In this document: positions 35,223 through 43,478 of the stretch, in pieces
Position numbering within the stretch: position 1 is the stretch's first letter
Layout: every line of letters begins with the position of its first letter
Assembly: GCA_035452965.1 (NCBI GenBank)
Contig: DAOTCE010000009.1
Span: 86,501-150,500 of the forward strand
DNA length: 64,000 nt
Source of the DNA: Candidatus Paceibacterota bacterium
GTDB taxonomy: Bacteria > Verrucomicrobiota > Verrucomicrobiia > Limisphaerales > UBA8199
Reading direction: 5' to 3'
Program-made: the position numbers and the translations under genes
The notes under the pieces: generated by a model
Seen by the model: only the letters and a program-made list of their open reading frames with translations
What the model was told of the DNA's origin: nothing
Database searches by the model: none

Positions 35223-35526
35223 AACGCTGAAATTCTGAAATTGGGGAGTTCACAGAAGGACGCGAAGGACACGAAGGACTGAAAAGGGGGACACGGATGT
35301 GACCTACGGCAAAGTGGTGCGTGGGGCGTGGCACAAAAGCAGAAAGCAGAAAGCTGAGGGCTGCGAGCTTACCCCTGGCTACGGTCTTTGACCCCGCTGG
35401 GGTCATTGGGTTTGCGCCAGCCGTGCCCACGGCTGGCGGATTGGCTCGGGGGAGGGACCCAGGGGACACGAAGGACTGAAGGGGGGGACACGGATTCCCC
35501 GGATTGGGGCGGATAGGTGGCAGCCC
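35212..35526. repeat. Short-period tandem repeats and hairpins
   Basis: Just after the WYL gene come CTGAAA units at 7-8 base steps (35212-35240), then three GAAGGAC units at an exact 9-base step (35255, 35264, 35273). Further on lie small hairpins such as GACCCCGCTGGGGTC and GCCAGCC...GGCTGGC. Nothing coding is seen. It matches the short-period repeat class seen elsewhere in the window. Confidence 0.7.
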
Positions 35527-36330
35527 ATGGGCGATATCCCCCTGCGCAACCACTCAACTGAAACGATGGGCGCGGACTTTTTCCTCAGCTTTAACATCAC
35601 GCCAGTCCCAGACCCGGCGGTGGTAGGGTCGCTGCTGGTGGACTTGCGCCGCGTGCCGGTGGTTGGCGCGCCTCAACGAGCCGACCATTGGGTGAGCCTG
35701 TGGACCGGCGGAACGGTCGGCTCGTTGCAGGTGGGCGCGCGTTACACGGTGACACTCCCGCCCGAGCTGCTGGGCAATCCCGCGGGCGCCACGGCCCGCT
35801 ACGTCGTCACCACCTCGCAGCAGAGCTATAGCACGCAGGAACAGGAGGACGTGGACAACCCGGAGTTCTGGGACGACCCAGAGACGGTGCCAGGGGTCAT
35901 CAAGGTTGACCCGGCCAGCATGCCGTCGGGGCTGGACTCCGCGCCGGATACGGGCCTCTACCAGGTCAGCGCGCCCGGCCAGTGCCGCCGGGGCGGTGAC
36001 GGTGACCGTGATCAACCCGGGCCCCGTCAGCGCCAGCCGGAACAATGGCTTCTGTTACGGTGCGGCTGCGTTGACGCCGCCCGAGGTGCGCGGCGTCGAA
36101 CCGTCGCTGGGGCCGATCGCCGGCGGAACGAGTGTCAATATTTCCGGCGCAAATCTCGTCACCGGCGCCACGCTGCAAATCGGGGGACAGGCTGCCGGCA
36201 ACGTGGTCGTGGAATCGGCCAATAGCATCCAGGCCGTGACGCCCCCGGGCACGATCGGACCAGCCACCGTGCGCGTCACCAACCCCGACGGCCAGAGCGG
36301 CGAGTTGGCCGGCGGCTACAATTACGGCAG
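35527..36330 (+). pseudogene. IPT/TIG-domain protein fragment with a frameshift
   Basis: The first frame (35527 to about 35975) encodes a beta-rich segment ending SAPDTGLYQVSAPG, and the sequence then continues in the +1 frame as AGAVTVTVINPGPVSAS followed by a recognisable IPT/TIG domain: VEPSLGPIAGGTSVNISG, then TLQIGGQAAGNVV and VTPPGTIGPATVRVTNPDGQ. The coding match stops near 36330, where the antisense of a sulfatase begins. Both the frameshift and the missing ends mark it as a remnant. TIG domains occur in cell-surface proteins. Confidence 0.6.
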
Positions 36331-36836
36331 CCGTCCGCGTAATACGCCGAGTGATTGTAGTCGTGCGTGCACTCAAGCACCTTCCAATACTCAAAACCCT
36401 GCCGCCGCTCACGCGGGATGAAGTTCGAGCGGCCATGGCCGTCCACATGCCACTTGCCGATGTATCCCGTGTCGTAGCCTGCCGCGCGCAGCACCTTGCC
36501 GATTGTCACCGCCTCTGGATCAAGTGGCACGTCGTTCAGGAAGACGCCGTGCGTGAGCGGCCGCTGCCCGGTCAGCAGCGAAGCGCGCGTCGGGCAACAA
36601 ACCGGCAGCCCGGAGACAGCGTTGACCAGGTGAACCCCCTCCCGCTGCAACTGGTCCAGGTGGGGCGTCTTGACGTCAGGGTTCCCCGCATACCCAAACG
36701 CCTCCGCCCGCCACTGGTCGGCGAGCATAAATAGAATGTTCGGCCGGCGGGAAGCAGCGCGACCTTCGACGTGGCCCCGCTCGATTGCGCCAGCCGCGCA
36801 AGCCAATCCCACTAGTCCGACGGAGATCCCGCACAC
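36325..36836 (-). pseudogene. Sulfatase, truncated
   Basis: From GTG 36836 the frame has a hydrophobic start and the sulfatase N-terminal segment RPNILFMLADQWRAEAFGYA, the formylglycine motif CCPTRASLLTG (Cys-x-Pro-x-Arg), TIGKVLRAAGYDTGYIGKWH, and FEYWKVLECTHDYNHSAYY. After YYADG homology ends abruptly at about 36325, where the IPT/TIG remnant begins on the other strand. Only about 160 of some 480 residues remain; the C-terminal metal ligands are lost, so it is probably inactive. It lies 28 bases after the rhamnosidase, likely once an operon. Confidence 0.75.
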
Positions 36837-36864
36837 CGGAAGCCTCTGTCTGGCGCCATTTATC

Positions 36865-39765
36865 CTAATTGCCGCCCACAGTTCGGAACCTATAGTGCCC
36901 CGACGCCACGGCGAGCACCACCCGCGCCCCTTCCGCGCGCAGGAACTTCACCCCCTGCGCCTGCGCCAGCGGCCTGCCGCTCTCCGTCACGCCCGCCGCG
37001 TCGCGCGCCGGCACATACACCGTCGCCGTCGTGTTCGCCGGGATGGTCACCTCCAGGTTGAACTGCCCGCCCTCGGCCTTCCATGCGCTGGCGATGCGGC
37101 CGCGGATGGAATCGTAGTGCGCGCGCACCCAATCAATCGGTTTCTGGTCCGGGTTGCTGCCCGGCGAGGGCGGCGTAGGCCGAATGATGATGCGCTGGTA
37201 GCCCACCCCATCCGACTGGATGCCCGCCAGTTGTGAGAACATCCACTCGCAAACCGCGCCGAAGGCGTAGTGCGAAAACGAGTTCATCTCCGCGTTCTGT
37301 TTGCCGCCGAATCCTTTGTCCTTGGTGTAGCTGTTCCAGCGTTCCCAGATGGTCGTCGCCCCCTGCTCGATCTCGTAGCCCCACGACGGATATTTCCGGC
37401 TCTGCAACAGCCGCACCGCCAAGTCCGATTGCCCGGTCGCCGACAGCACCGGCAGCAGCGGTCGCGTCCCCAGGAATCCCGTGCTCATCCGCCCGTCGTT
37501 GTCCTCGATCTTCTTCGCCAACCGCGCCCCCGCAGCCGCGCGGGAATTTTCCGGCAGCAGGTCCATGTAGAGCGCCAGCGCGTAGGCGGTCTGCGTGTCC
37601 ACCGACAGCGCGCCGTCCGGCTTCATATACTTCCGGTTGAACGCGGCTTTGATCTTGGCCACCAACTCGCGGTACTCCGCCGCCTCCTTGCTCTTGCCGA
37701 TGGCCTCGGCCATTTCGGCCATCAGCTTCGCCGAGTAGGCGAAGTAGGCGGTGTCTATATAATCAATGGGCGTCTTCTCATTCACCGACAGCCAGTCGCC
37801 CCACTCGTTGCCGTGGGCGACGCCGAGGAACTCCTTGCTCGCGCCCTTTCGCCAAGCAATAAACCGGGTCATCGGCTCCCAGCAACGCTCGATCACCCGC
37901 GTGTCACCGTAGGCCTGCCAGATCGTCCACGGGCAGATCACCCCCGCGTCGCACCACGCCGTCCCGAAATCCCACCCGTGCTGGAACGGGTACGGCGCGT
38001 AGCCCGGGAAGGCCCCGCTCGGCCGCTGCGATTCCATCAGCTCCCGCAGCCACTTGGTGTAGAACGCCGCCACGTCCGCGTTATACACCGCCGTCCCCAC
38101 ATACGCCTGCGCGTCCCCCGTCCATCCGAACCGCTCGTCCCGCTGCGGGCAATCCGTCGGCAGGTCCAGGAAGTTCGCCCGCTGCGTCCACACCACGTTC
38201 TTGAACAGCCGGTTCACCATCGGGTCCGAGCACTCGAACCCGCTCGTCAGCGGCGTGTCCGAATGCAGCACAATGCCCGTAATCGCGTCCAGTCCCGGCT
38301 CGCCCGGGTAACCCGTCAGCTCCACATACTGGAACCCGTGGAACGTAAACCGCGGCACATACGTCTCCCCCGCGGGGTCGCCGCGCAACACGTAGTAGTC
38401 CGTCGCCCGCGCCTTGCGCAGATTCTCCGTCATCAACTGCCCATCCGGATGCAACATCTCGCCGTAGCGCAGCCGCACCCGTGTCCCCGCCGGCCCCTTC
38501 ACCTTCAGCCGCACCACGCCCGCGAAGTTCTGCCCCAGGTTGAAAATCTGCACGCCATTGGTCGGCGAAGTCATCCCCGCCGGCTTGAGCTCCTCCGTCG
38601 CCCGCACTGGCACGCCCGGAAACGCCTCCAGCTTCGGCGGCCGCTTGAATCCCAAATCCACCTCGCGCCCCTCGATCTTCGGCCCCTTGCCGTCCGCCGC
38701 GGGATTCCGGAACTCGTAGAACTTCGCCTTCGCCGGCCCGTTCTCCTCCGCGCGAATGGCCGCCTCCCACTTGCTGTCGTCGAATCCCGCCGTCGCCCAG
38801 CCCTTCATCTCCTGCCGCGCGTCATAGCTCTCGCCCATCAGGAAATCCGCCTCCTGCGCCGGCCCCGCGCCGGTCACCTTCCACGACCCATCCGTCGCCA
38901 CCGTCTCGCGCGACCCGTCCGCATACTCGATTTCGAGCTGCGCCATCAGGGCTGGTGTCTTGCCGTAAGTGGAACGGCCGATCGCCTCCGTCCCGATCCC
39001 CGTCAGCAGCCCGAATCCGATGTATCCGGAATACCACCCGTCCGCCACCCATGCCCCCAGCGCGTTGGCCCCGCGCCGCACCAGCCCCGTCACGTCATAC
39101 GTGTTGTAGTAGGCCCGCTGGTGATAATCGCACCAGCCCGGAGCAAACCACTCATCCCCCACACGCCGGCCGTTCAGATGCAATTCATAGATGCCCAGCG
39201 CCGTCGCGTAAATCGTCGCCCGGCGCACTTCGCGGGAGGCGGCGAACTCCTTCCGATACTGCCGCGCCGCCGGCAAATACAGCGGCTCCTTGAACTTGTG
39301 CACCGGCGCCTTGTCCCGGAAGCTGATATACTCCGCCTGCCAATCCTTTGCCTTCAAAAGCCCCATGGACCACCGCGCCGGCTCGCTCCATTCCGACGCC
39401 TTGCCGTCCTTGTCCCACACCTTCACCTTCCAATAACACCGCTGCCGCGAACTCAGCCTTTTGCCGTCATAGACGACCCCCACTGTCTCGCTGCTCTTCA
39501 CCTTGCCGCTGTCCCACAAATCCCCCCGCCCCTTCGCCAGCCGCGCCTCATCGCTCGCCACCAGCACCCGGCAAGCCGTCTGCCGCTGCCCCCGTTCGCC
39601 CGATTCCACGATCCAGCTCAGCCGCGGCCGCAACTCATCCAATCCCAGCGGATTCGCCAAGTACTCGCAACGTAGCTGCGTTGGCGTCAGGCCGGGGCTC
39701 GCCGCCAATGCCCCAACCGCCCACAAACTACACCCGATCACCGCTGCCCACCTCATAAGCTGCAT
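36865..39765 (-). CDS. Alpha-L-rhamnosidase, GH78
   Basis: 966 residues from ATG 39765 (MQLMRWAAVI), with a signal peptide ending GALAAS. Domains in GH78 order: N-terminal beta domain starting PTQLRCEYLANPLGLD, a Bac_rhamnosid_N domain with ATIYATALGIYELHLNGRRV and DEWFAPGWCDYHQRAYYNTY, a beta domain, and an (alpha/alpha)6 barrel with NVVWTQRANFLDLPTDCPQRDERFGWTGDA, which holds the catalytic Asp/Glu region, and a YEIEQGATTIWERWNSY acid. It cleaves terminal alpha-L-rhamnose outside the cytoplasm. The longer frame to 40533 runs through repeats and is not coding. Confidence 0.9.
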   Translation of the reverse strand: MQLMRWAAVIGCSLWAVGALAASPGLTPTQLRCEYLANPLGLDELRPRLSWIVESGERGQRQTACRVLVASDEARLAKGRGDLWDSGKVKSSETVGVVYDGKRLSSRQRCYWKVKVWDKDGKASEWSEPARWSMGLLKAKDWQAEYISFRDKAPVHKFKEPLYLPAARQYRKEFAASREVRRATIYATALGIYELHLNGRRVGDEWFAPGWCDYHQRAYYNTYDVTGLVRRGANALGAWVADGWYSGYIGFGLLTGIGTEAIGRSTYGKTPALMAQLEIEYADGSRETVATDGSWKVTGAGPAQEADFLMGESYDARQEMKGWATAGFDDSKWEAAIRAEENGPAKAKFYEFRNPAADGKGPKIEGREVDLGFKRPPKLEAFPGVPVRATEELKPAGMTSPTNGVQIFNLGQNFAGVVRLKVKGPAGTRVRLRYGEMLHPDGQLMTENLRKARATDYYVLRGDPAGETYVPRFTFHGFQYVELTGYPGEPGLDAITGIVLHSDTPLTSGFECSDPMVNRLFKNVVWTQRANFLDLPTDCPQRDERFGWTGDAQAYVGTAVYNADVAAFYTKWLRELMESQRPSGAFPGYAPYPFQHGWDFGTAWCDAGVICPWTIWQAYGDTRVIERCWEPMTRFIAWRKGASKEFLGVAHGNEWGDWLSVNEKTPIDYIDTAYFAYSAKLMAEMAEAIGKSKEAAEYRELVAKIKAAFNRKYMKPDGALSVDTQTAYALALYMDLLPENSRAAAGARLAKKIEDNDGRMSTGFLGTRPLLPVLSATGQSDLAVRLLQSRKYPSWGYEIEQGATTIWERWNSYTKDKGFGGKQNAEMNSFSHYAFGAVCEWMFSQLAGIQSDGVGYQRIIIRPTPPSPGSNPDQKPIDWVRAHYDSIRGRIASAWKAEGGQFNLEVTIPANTTATVYVPARDAAGVTESGRPLAQAQGVKFLRAEGARVVLAVASGHYRFRTVGGN

Positions 39766-39809
39766 GCCAACTCCAGCGTTGTTAGGGACGCGCGGCCCGC
39801 GCGTTCGCC

Positions 39810-40160
39810 CCCTCTCCCCTTCGGAAGGCGGAGCATTGCCCACATCTTGGCCTGCATTCTCGGCCAACCCCGAAGGGATTGGGTCTCTGAGTCCAGGGTT
39901 GGCCCGCCAAGGGAAACAGGGGGGCGGTCCTACCCTGGGATAAGCGCCCACATCACGCACCAACCCTGAAAGGGTTGTAGCCTCTCGCTCCGGCGGCCGA
40001 CGCCAGTGCCGCAACCCCTTCAGGGTTGAGGAATCCTGCAACGACCAACCCAGGGTAGCTCGTTCCTCGCAACCCTGGGCTGAAGGATAGAATCCCTTCG
40101 GGATTCGGCCCTCGCGGGCCGAAAGATGTGGGTAATGCTCAGCTTCCGATGGCGAGAGGG
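39810..40160. mobile_element. MITE-like element with terminal inverted repeats
   Basis: About 350 bases with imperfect terminal inverted repeats of about 42 bases (39810-39852 and 40117-40160): both arms carry CCCTCTC, TCGGAAG, GAGCATT and CCCACATCTT in the same order. The inside contains small palindromes (ACCCTGAAAGGGTT, ACCCCTTCAGGGTT, ATCCCTTCGGGAT, GGCCCTCGCGGGCC). No gene inside. It reads as a non-autonomous mobile or dispersed repeat element; no target duplication was confirmed. Confidence 0.6.
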
Positions 40161-40385
40161 TCGGGGTGAGGGGACCCCGCGATTCCACAAAAGCGCACGT
40201 ACTTGCCTTGGCACGCAACACAACCCAACCATCTCTAAGCACATTCATCATAAGCATCATCCAGGTTCTTCTTCGTCCGGCAGCAGCCATCCCACGCAGC
40301 GCGCGCAGTGCCCGGCTTCGCCGCACATTATCCGGACAGCCCCCGGCTTCCGCAAGCGCAACCAACCCGCCGCGACGCCGGCGGG

Positions 40386-40502
40386 CGCATCTCAATTTCT
40401 TGCAGGGGCGCGGACATGCCTGTCCGCCCAGAGCCCCGCTGACCTCGAAGCGGACAGGAATGTCCGCGCTCCATCCCCACCGTTGCAGGAAAGTGAGATG
40501 CG
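40386..40502. repeat. Imperfect 117-base palindromic element
   Basis: Arms starting CGCATCTCA and ending GCGGACA...TGTCCGC are reverse complements across a 22-base centre. The inner motif GGAGCGCGGACAT...CCTGTCCGC recurs in related forms at 42160-42254 and 45840-45866, so this is a dispersed family. Confidence 0.7.
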
Positions 40503-40519
40503 CCGCAACGCCGGAGGAA

Positions 40520-41986
40520 TTACCTCCAGGCAACCGGGAGCGTGACCGGGGACGGCATCGTGACCGCGGGATAACCTTTGAAGAAGCGCCGGGCGGGATC
40601 GTCGGCGAGGCCGCGCACGGTTGCCTGGGTCGGACGATCAGTTACCTGAAGGTTCACCAGGTTGCCATCCACCTTTGCGGACAGCACGCGGCCCGGTGTG
40701 ACTGCATAATTCGTGGAGGCGGCCGCGGTCGCCGCGTTTAGCCGCTTATTGAAGACAAGGGTGATGGTGTTGGTGGCACCTACGGCCCGAACGGGGTGGG
40801 GCGGGGCCTCGTAGATGTTCCGGGAGAGGTGATACTCGTACGCGACAACCCCCGCGAACCCGGCGCGGCGCGCTGCTGCCTGGCATTGCGACAGCCACGC
40901 AACGCCCCGGCGACATTGCTCGTTCGAGCCGATGTCGGTTTGCACTTGGATGGGCACGCTCGAAACGGCGGCTACGGCCTTCACGAACGGCCGGTATTCC
41001 TCGACGTAAGCAGGCGCCAAATCCGCCCGGGTCCAGTCCGGCCAATCCGTTTGGATGACATACAGGTCCGGCCGCACCGTTCGGACCAGCAGCGCGCCGT
41101 CAATGCCCTCCCACTCTCTGATCTTCGCGACGCCGTCGGGAACCGCGTCGGCGATGCCCCACACGGCGACGGGCAACCGCGGGAAGTTCAGCCGCACCCC
41201 CTCCGCGCCGTTCACAATGTCGTCCAGAAAGGCCGTCACACTCGCGGCGCGGAATTGGATCCACTGCTCATAAAGGTGCGGGTCTTTGCGGTAGTAATCG
41301 GCCGCCTCGGCATGGGTGAAGTCGGGCGGGGTCCTGGCGGCGGGGTTCGCCCGCAAAAATGCGGCGCGGCAATGACCACAGAGGCACCCGTAAAGCGGGC
41401 TGGCGGGTCCATTGTAGGCGGGCCAGAAGGACTCCATGATTTCAAAGCCGTCGAAGGGAATGCGCTTAAGCGTGGTGACGACCTGCTTCTTCTTCCACCG
41501 GCGATACTCCGGATGGTTCAGGCACAGGTACGTGAAGGACCCGGTGGTAGCAGCCCCGTCCTTCAAGCGCATCTTCCAGCGTTCCCACCCGCGGGGCAGG
41601 TCGAGCGTGGAATAAACGCCATTGCCGAGGGTGGCATACGACACGTAGAGGCCAGCCGCATGGCAGGCTTCGACAAGATCCGGTTTGGCGGTGCTTTCCC
41701 GGACGACAATGTAGCGCGCGCTCTTGTAGCCGTTGGCTTTCAGCTCCTCCGCGATGCTGGCTGCGCTGCGATCGGTGTAGTAGGCGAAGCCGGGATCAAC
41801 TTGGACGGATTGACTGAAGGGCGCGGTGTCCGCCGCACTTGCCGCAGTGCAGAGCCCCAACGAGGCAACGCCCGCCAGCCGCCGCGCCAGATGCAGGGGG
41901 TGCGCCCAGCCTCCTGGCGCCCGGGCGGGGCGGCAGGTGGTTCGAAGGCAGGAGCACGCCCAACGCACTCTGAATGCCCCTCGCAC
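40520..41986 (-). CDS. Secreted TIM-barrel glycosidase-like protein
   Basis: About 488 residues. The start is uncertain: GTG 41986 is chosen because the frame further upstream is repeat DNA; it gives a signal peptide ending TAASAAD. The body reads as a TIM-barrel protein of the GHL type (FAYYTDRSAASIAEELKANG, LCLNHPEYRRW, FDGFEIMESFWPAYNG) with a CLCGHCRAAF Cys cluster as seen in some GH42-like enzymes, a VWGIADAVPDG strand, and a C-terminal beta domain with ITLVFNKRLNAATA like bacterial Ig-like folds. Reaction unknown. It lies next to GH78 and two LVIVD proteins, so probably polysaccharide-related. Confidence 0.6.
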   Translation of the reverse strand: MRGAFRVRWACSCLRTTCRPARAPGGWAHPLHLARRLAGVASLGLCTAASAADTAPFSQSVQVDPGFAYYTDRSAASIAEELKANGYKSARYIVVRESTAKPDLVEACHAAGLYVSYATLGNGVYSTLDLPRGWERWKMRLKDGAATTGSFTYLCLNHPEYRRWKKKQVVTTLKRIPFDGFEIMESFWPAYNGPASPLYGCLCGHCRAAFLRANPAARTPPDFTHAEAADYYRKDPHLYEQWIQFRAASVTAFLDDIVNGAEGVRLNFPRLPVAVWGIADAVPDGVAKIREWEGIDGALLVRTVRPDLYVIQTDWPDWTRADLAPAYVEEYRPFVKAVAAVSSVPIQVQTDIGSNEQCRRGVAWLSQCQAAARRAGFAGVVAYEYHLSRNIYEAPPHPVRAVGATNTITLVFNKRLNAATAAASTNYAVTPGRVLSAKVDGNLVNLQVTDRPTQATVRGLADDPARRFFKGYPAVTMPSPVTLPVAWR

Positions 41987-42067
41987 GATGTTCTCGGCCC
42001 AGGCGCGCAGGGCCTTGAGTTGACTGCAGGCAAAGGTCACTGGGCGCGCCTCACGATCGGTAGCAAC

Positions 42068-42106
42068 ATGTAACTTATGTAACCTTGTAACATTGTAACC
42101 CTGTAG
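42068..42106. repeat. 8-9 base tandem repeat (TGTAAC units)
   Basis: TGTAAC (or TGTAGC) starts at 42069, 42078, 42086, 42094 and 42102, that is, every 8-9 bases. It is part of the intergenic stretch in front of the glycosidase-like gene and does not encode a protein. Confidence 0.75.
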
Positions 42107-42159
42107 CCTATTTACCTCTGCTCCTCTTCCTATCGTCGCTGGCGTCACCGGGGCACGCC

Positions 42160-42254
42160 GGAGCGCAGACTTCCAGTCGGCTTTGCGTGACGACAGAACC
42201 CCGTGGCCCGCTGTTATGTGCGAGCAGGCTAAGCGGACTGGAAGTCCGCGCTCC
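42160..42254. repeat. Inverted-repeat element ending at LVIVD stop
   Basis: Arms 42160-42184 and 42231-42254 are near-perfect reverse complements around GGAGCGC(A/G)GACTTCCAGTC. It ends one base before the stop of the first LVIVD gene and may act as a transcription end signal, though no T-run follows. Same family as 40386-40502. Confidence 0.65.
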
Positions 42255-42255
42255 A

Positions 42256-43455
42256 TCACTGGTAGAAGACGCGGTAGTAGCGCGGGGCGGCGCCGGCGGA
42301 AGTGTCGGTCTGGAAAGCGCTGTCACCGGGGGCCGGCTGCGTGCCGACCGGCTGCCACGTACCTGTGGTAAGGTCCGTGCGGCACTGCAACGTGTAGTTC
42401 GTTCCCGGAATCGTGTTGGTGTAATAGACGGTGGCCGTGCCGACGGCGCGGGTGATGGAGGTGATTCGTGGGCGGGGCCCGAGAATCAGCAGGCCCCACA
42501 CCCCATCCGCCACATAGGCGTAGTTCCCGCTCACCGCCACGCCCCAGGCACCCCCGCTGGTGTCGTAGCCGCCCACCCGCTGCGGGTTGGTTGGGTTGCT
42601 CACGTCGATCACCTGCAGGCCCGCAACGTCATCCGCTACGCAGGCGTAGTTCCCGCTCACCGCCACACCAAAAGTACTCCCGCTAGTGTCGTAGCCGCCC
42701 ACCCGCACAGGGTTGCCCGGATTGCTCACCTCGATCACCTGCAAGCCTGCATACCTATCCGCGACGTAGGCGTAGTTGCCGCTCACCGCCACGCCCTGGG
42801 CATAGCCGCTGGTATCGTAGCCGCCCACCCGCTGCGGGTTGGCCGGATTCCTCACGTCGATGACCTGCAAGCCCCACCCCCCGTCCGCCACATAGGCGTA
42901 GTTCCCGCTCACTACCACGCCGTAAGCAGTCCCGCTGGTGTTGTCGCCGCCCACCCGTTGCGGGTTGGCCGGGCTGCTCACGTCTAGCACCTGCAAGCCC
43001 GCCATGTAATCCGCCACGTAGGCGTGGTTCCCGCTCACCGCCACGCCATAGGCAGACCCGCCGGGGTTGTTTGTGCAGCCGCCCACCCGCTGCGGGTAGG
43101 CCGGATTACTCACGTCGATCACCTGCAAGCCCGCATAATCATCCGCCACGTACGCGTAGTTCCAACTCACCGCCACTCCAACGGCCCCCCCACTGGTGTC
43201 GTAGCCGCCCACCCGCTGCGGGTGGGCCGGATCGCTCACGTCAATCACCTGCAACCCCGAATCCCAGTCCGCCACGTAGGCGTAGTTCCCGCTCACCGCC
43301 ACCCCCAAGGCAAACCGCTGCGGCCCGCCCGGCCATTGGCCGATCAAGTCCAGGTCCGCAGCGTGCGCCGGCCAAGCCAGCGCCAGGGCCAAGGCCACCA
43401 ACCCCCAGTCGCACTTGGTTCTCGGGAACAACGCACATTGGTGGAGACCTTTCAT
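42256..43455 (-). CDS. Secreted LVIVD-repeat protein, 6 repeats
   Basis: 399 residues from ATG 43455, preceded by AAGGAAACGCTC. Signal peptide with LVALALALAWPAHAAD, then about six full LVIVD repeats of about 42 residues, each with the pattern (D/N)AGLQVIDVSNPANPQ then RVGGYDTSG and VAVSGNYAYVAD, which make the blades of a beta-propeller. A final 65-residue domain (TSITRAVGTATVYYTNTI onwards) is typical of the C-terminal sorting or Ig-like modules of PVC secreted proteins. Partner unknown. It is a paralogue of the next gene upstream. Confidence 0.88.
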   Translation of the reverse strand: MKGLHQCALFPRTKCDWGLVALALALAWPAHAADLDLIGQWPGGPQRFALGVAVSGNYAYVADWDSGLQVIDVSDPAHPQRVGGYDTSGGAVGVAVSWNYAYVADDYAGLQVIDVSNPAYPQRVGGCTNNPGGSAYGVAVSGNHAYVADYMAGLQVLDVSSPANPQRVGGDNTSGTAYGVVVSGNYAYVADGGWGLQVIDVRNPANPQRVGGYDTSGYAQGVAVSGNYAYVADRYAGLQVIEVSNPGNPVRVGGYDTSGSTFGVAVSGNYACVADDVAGLQVIDVSNPTNPQRVGGYDTSGGAWGVAVSGNYAYVADGVWGLLILGPRPRITSITRAVGTATVYYTNTIPGTNYTLQCRTDLTTGTWQPVGTQPAPGDSAFQTDTSAGAAPRYYRVFYQ

Positions 43456-43478
43456 GAGCGTTTCCTTTCCAACAGAAG

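Noticed and set aside
39860..40130. CRISPR-like array in the palindrome-rich gap
   Set aside because: The units are short unequal palindromes with no constant repeat or spacer length and no cas genes nearby.
39766..40533. N-terminal extension of the rhamnosidase frame
   Set aside because: Translates through repeat elements; the signal peptide starts at 39765.
41987..42259. N-terminal extension of the glycosidase-like frame
   Set aside because: Covers the inverted-repeat and TGTAAC arrays and precedes a normal signal peptide.
42256..42259. Terminator at the end of the first LVIVD gene
   Set aside because: The hairpin is there but belongs to a dispersed element, and there is no T-run; listed only as a repeat.
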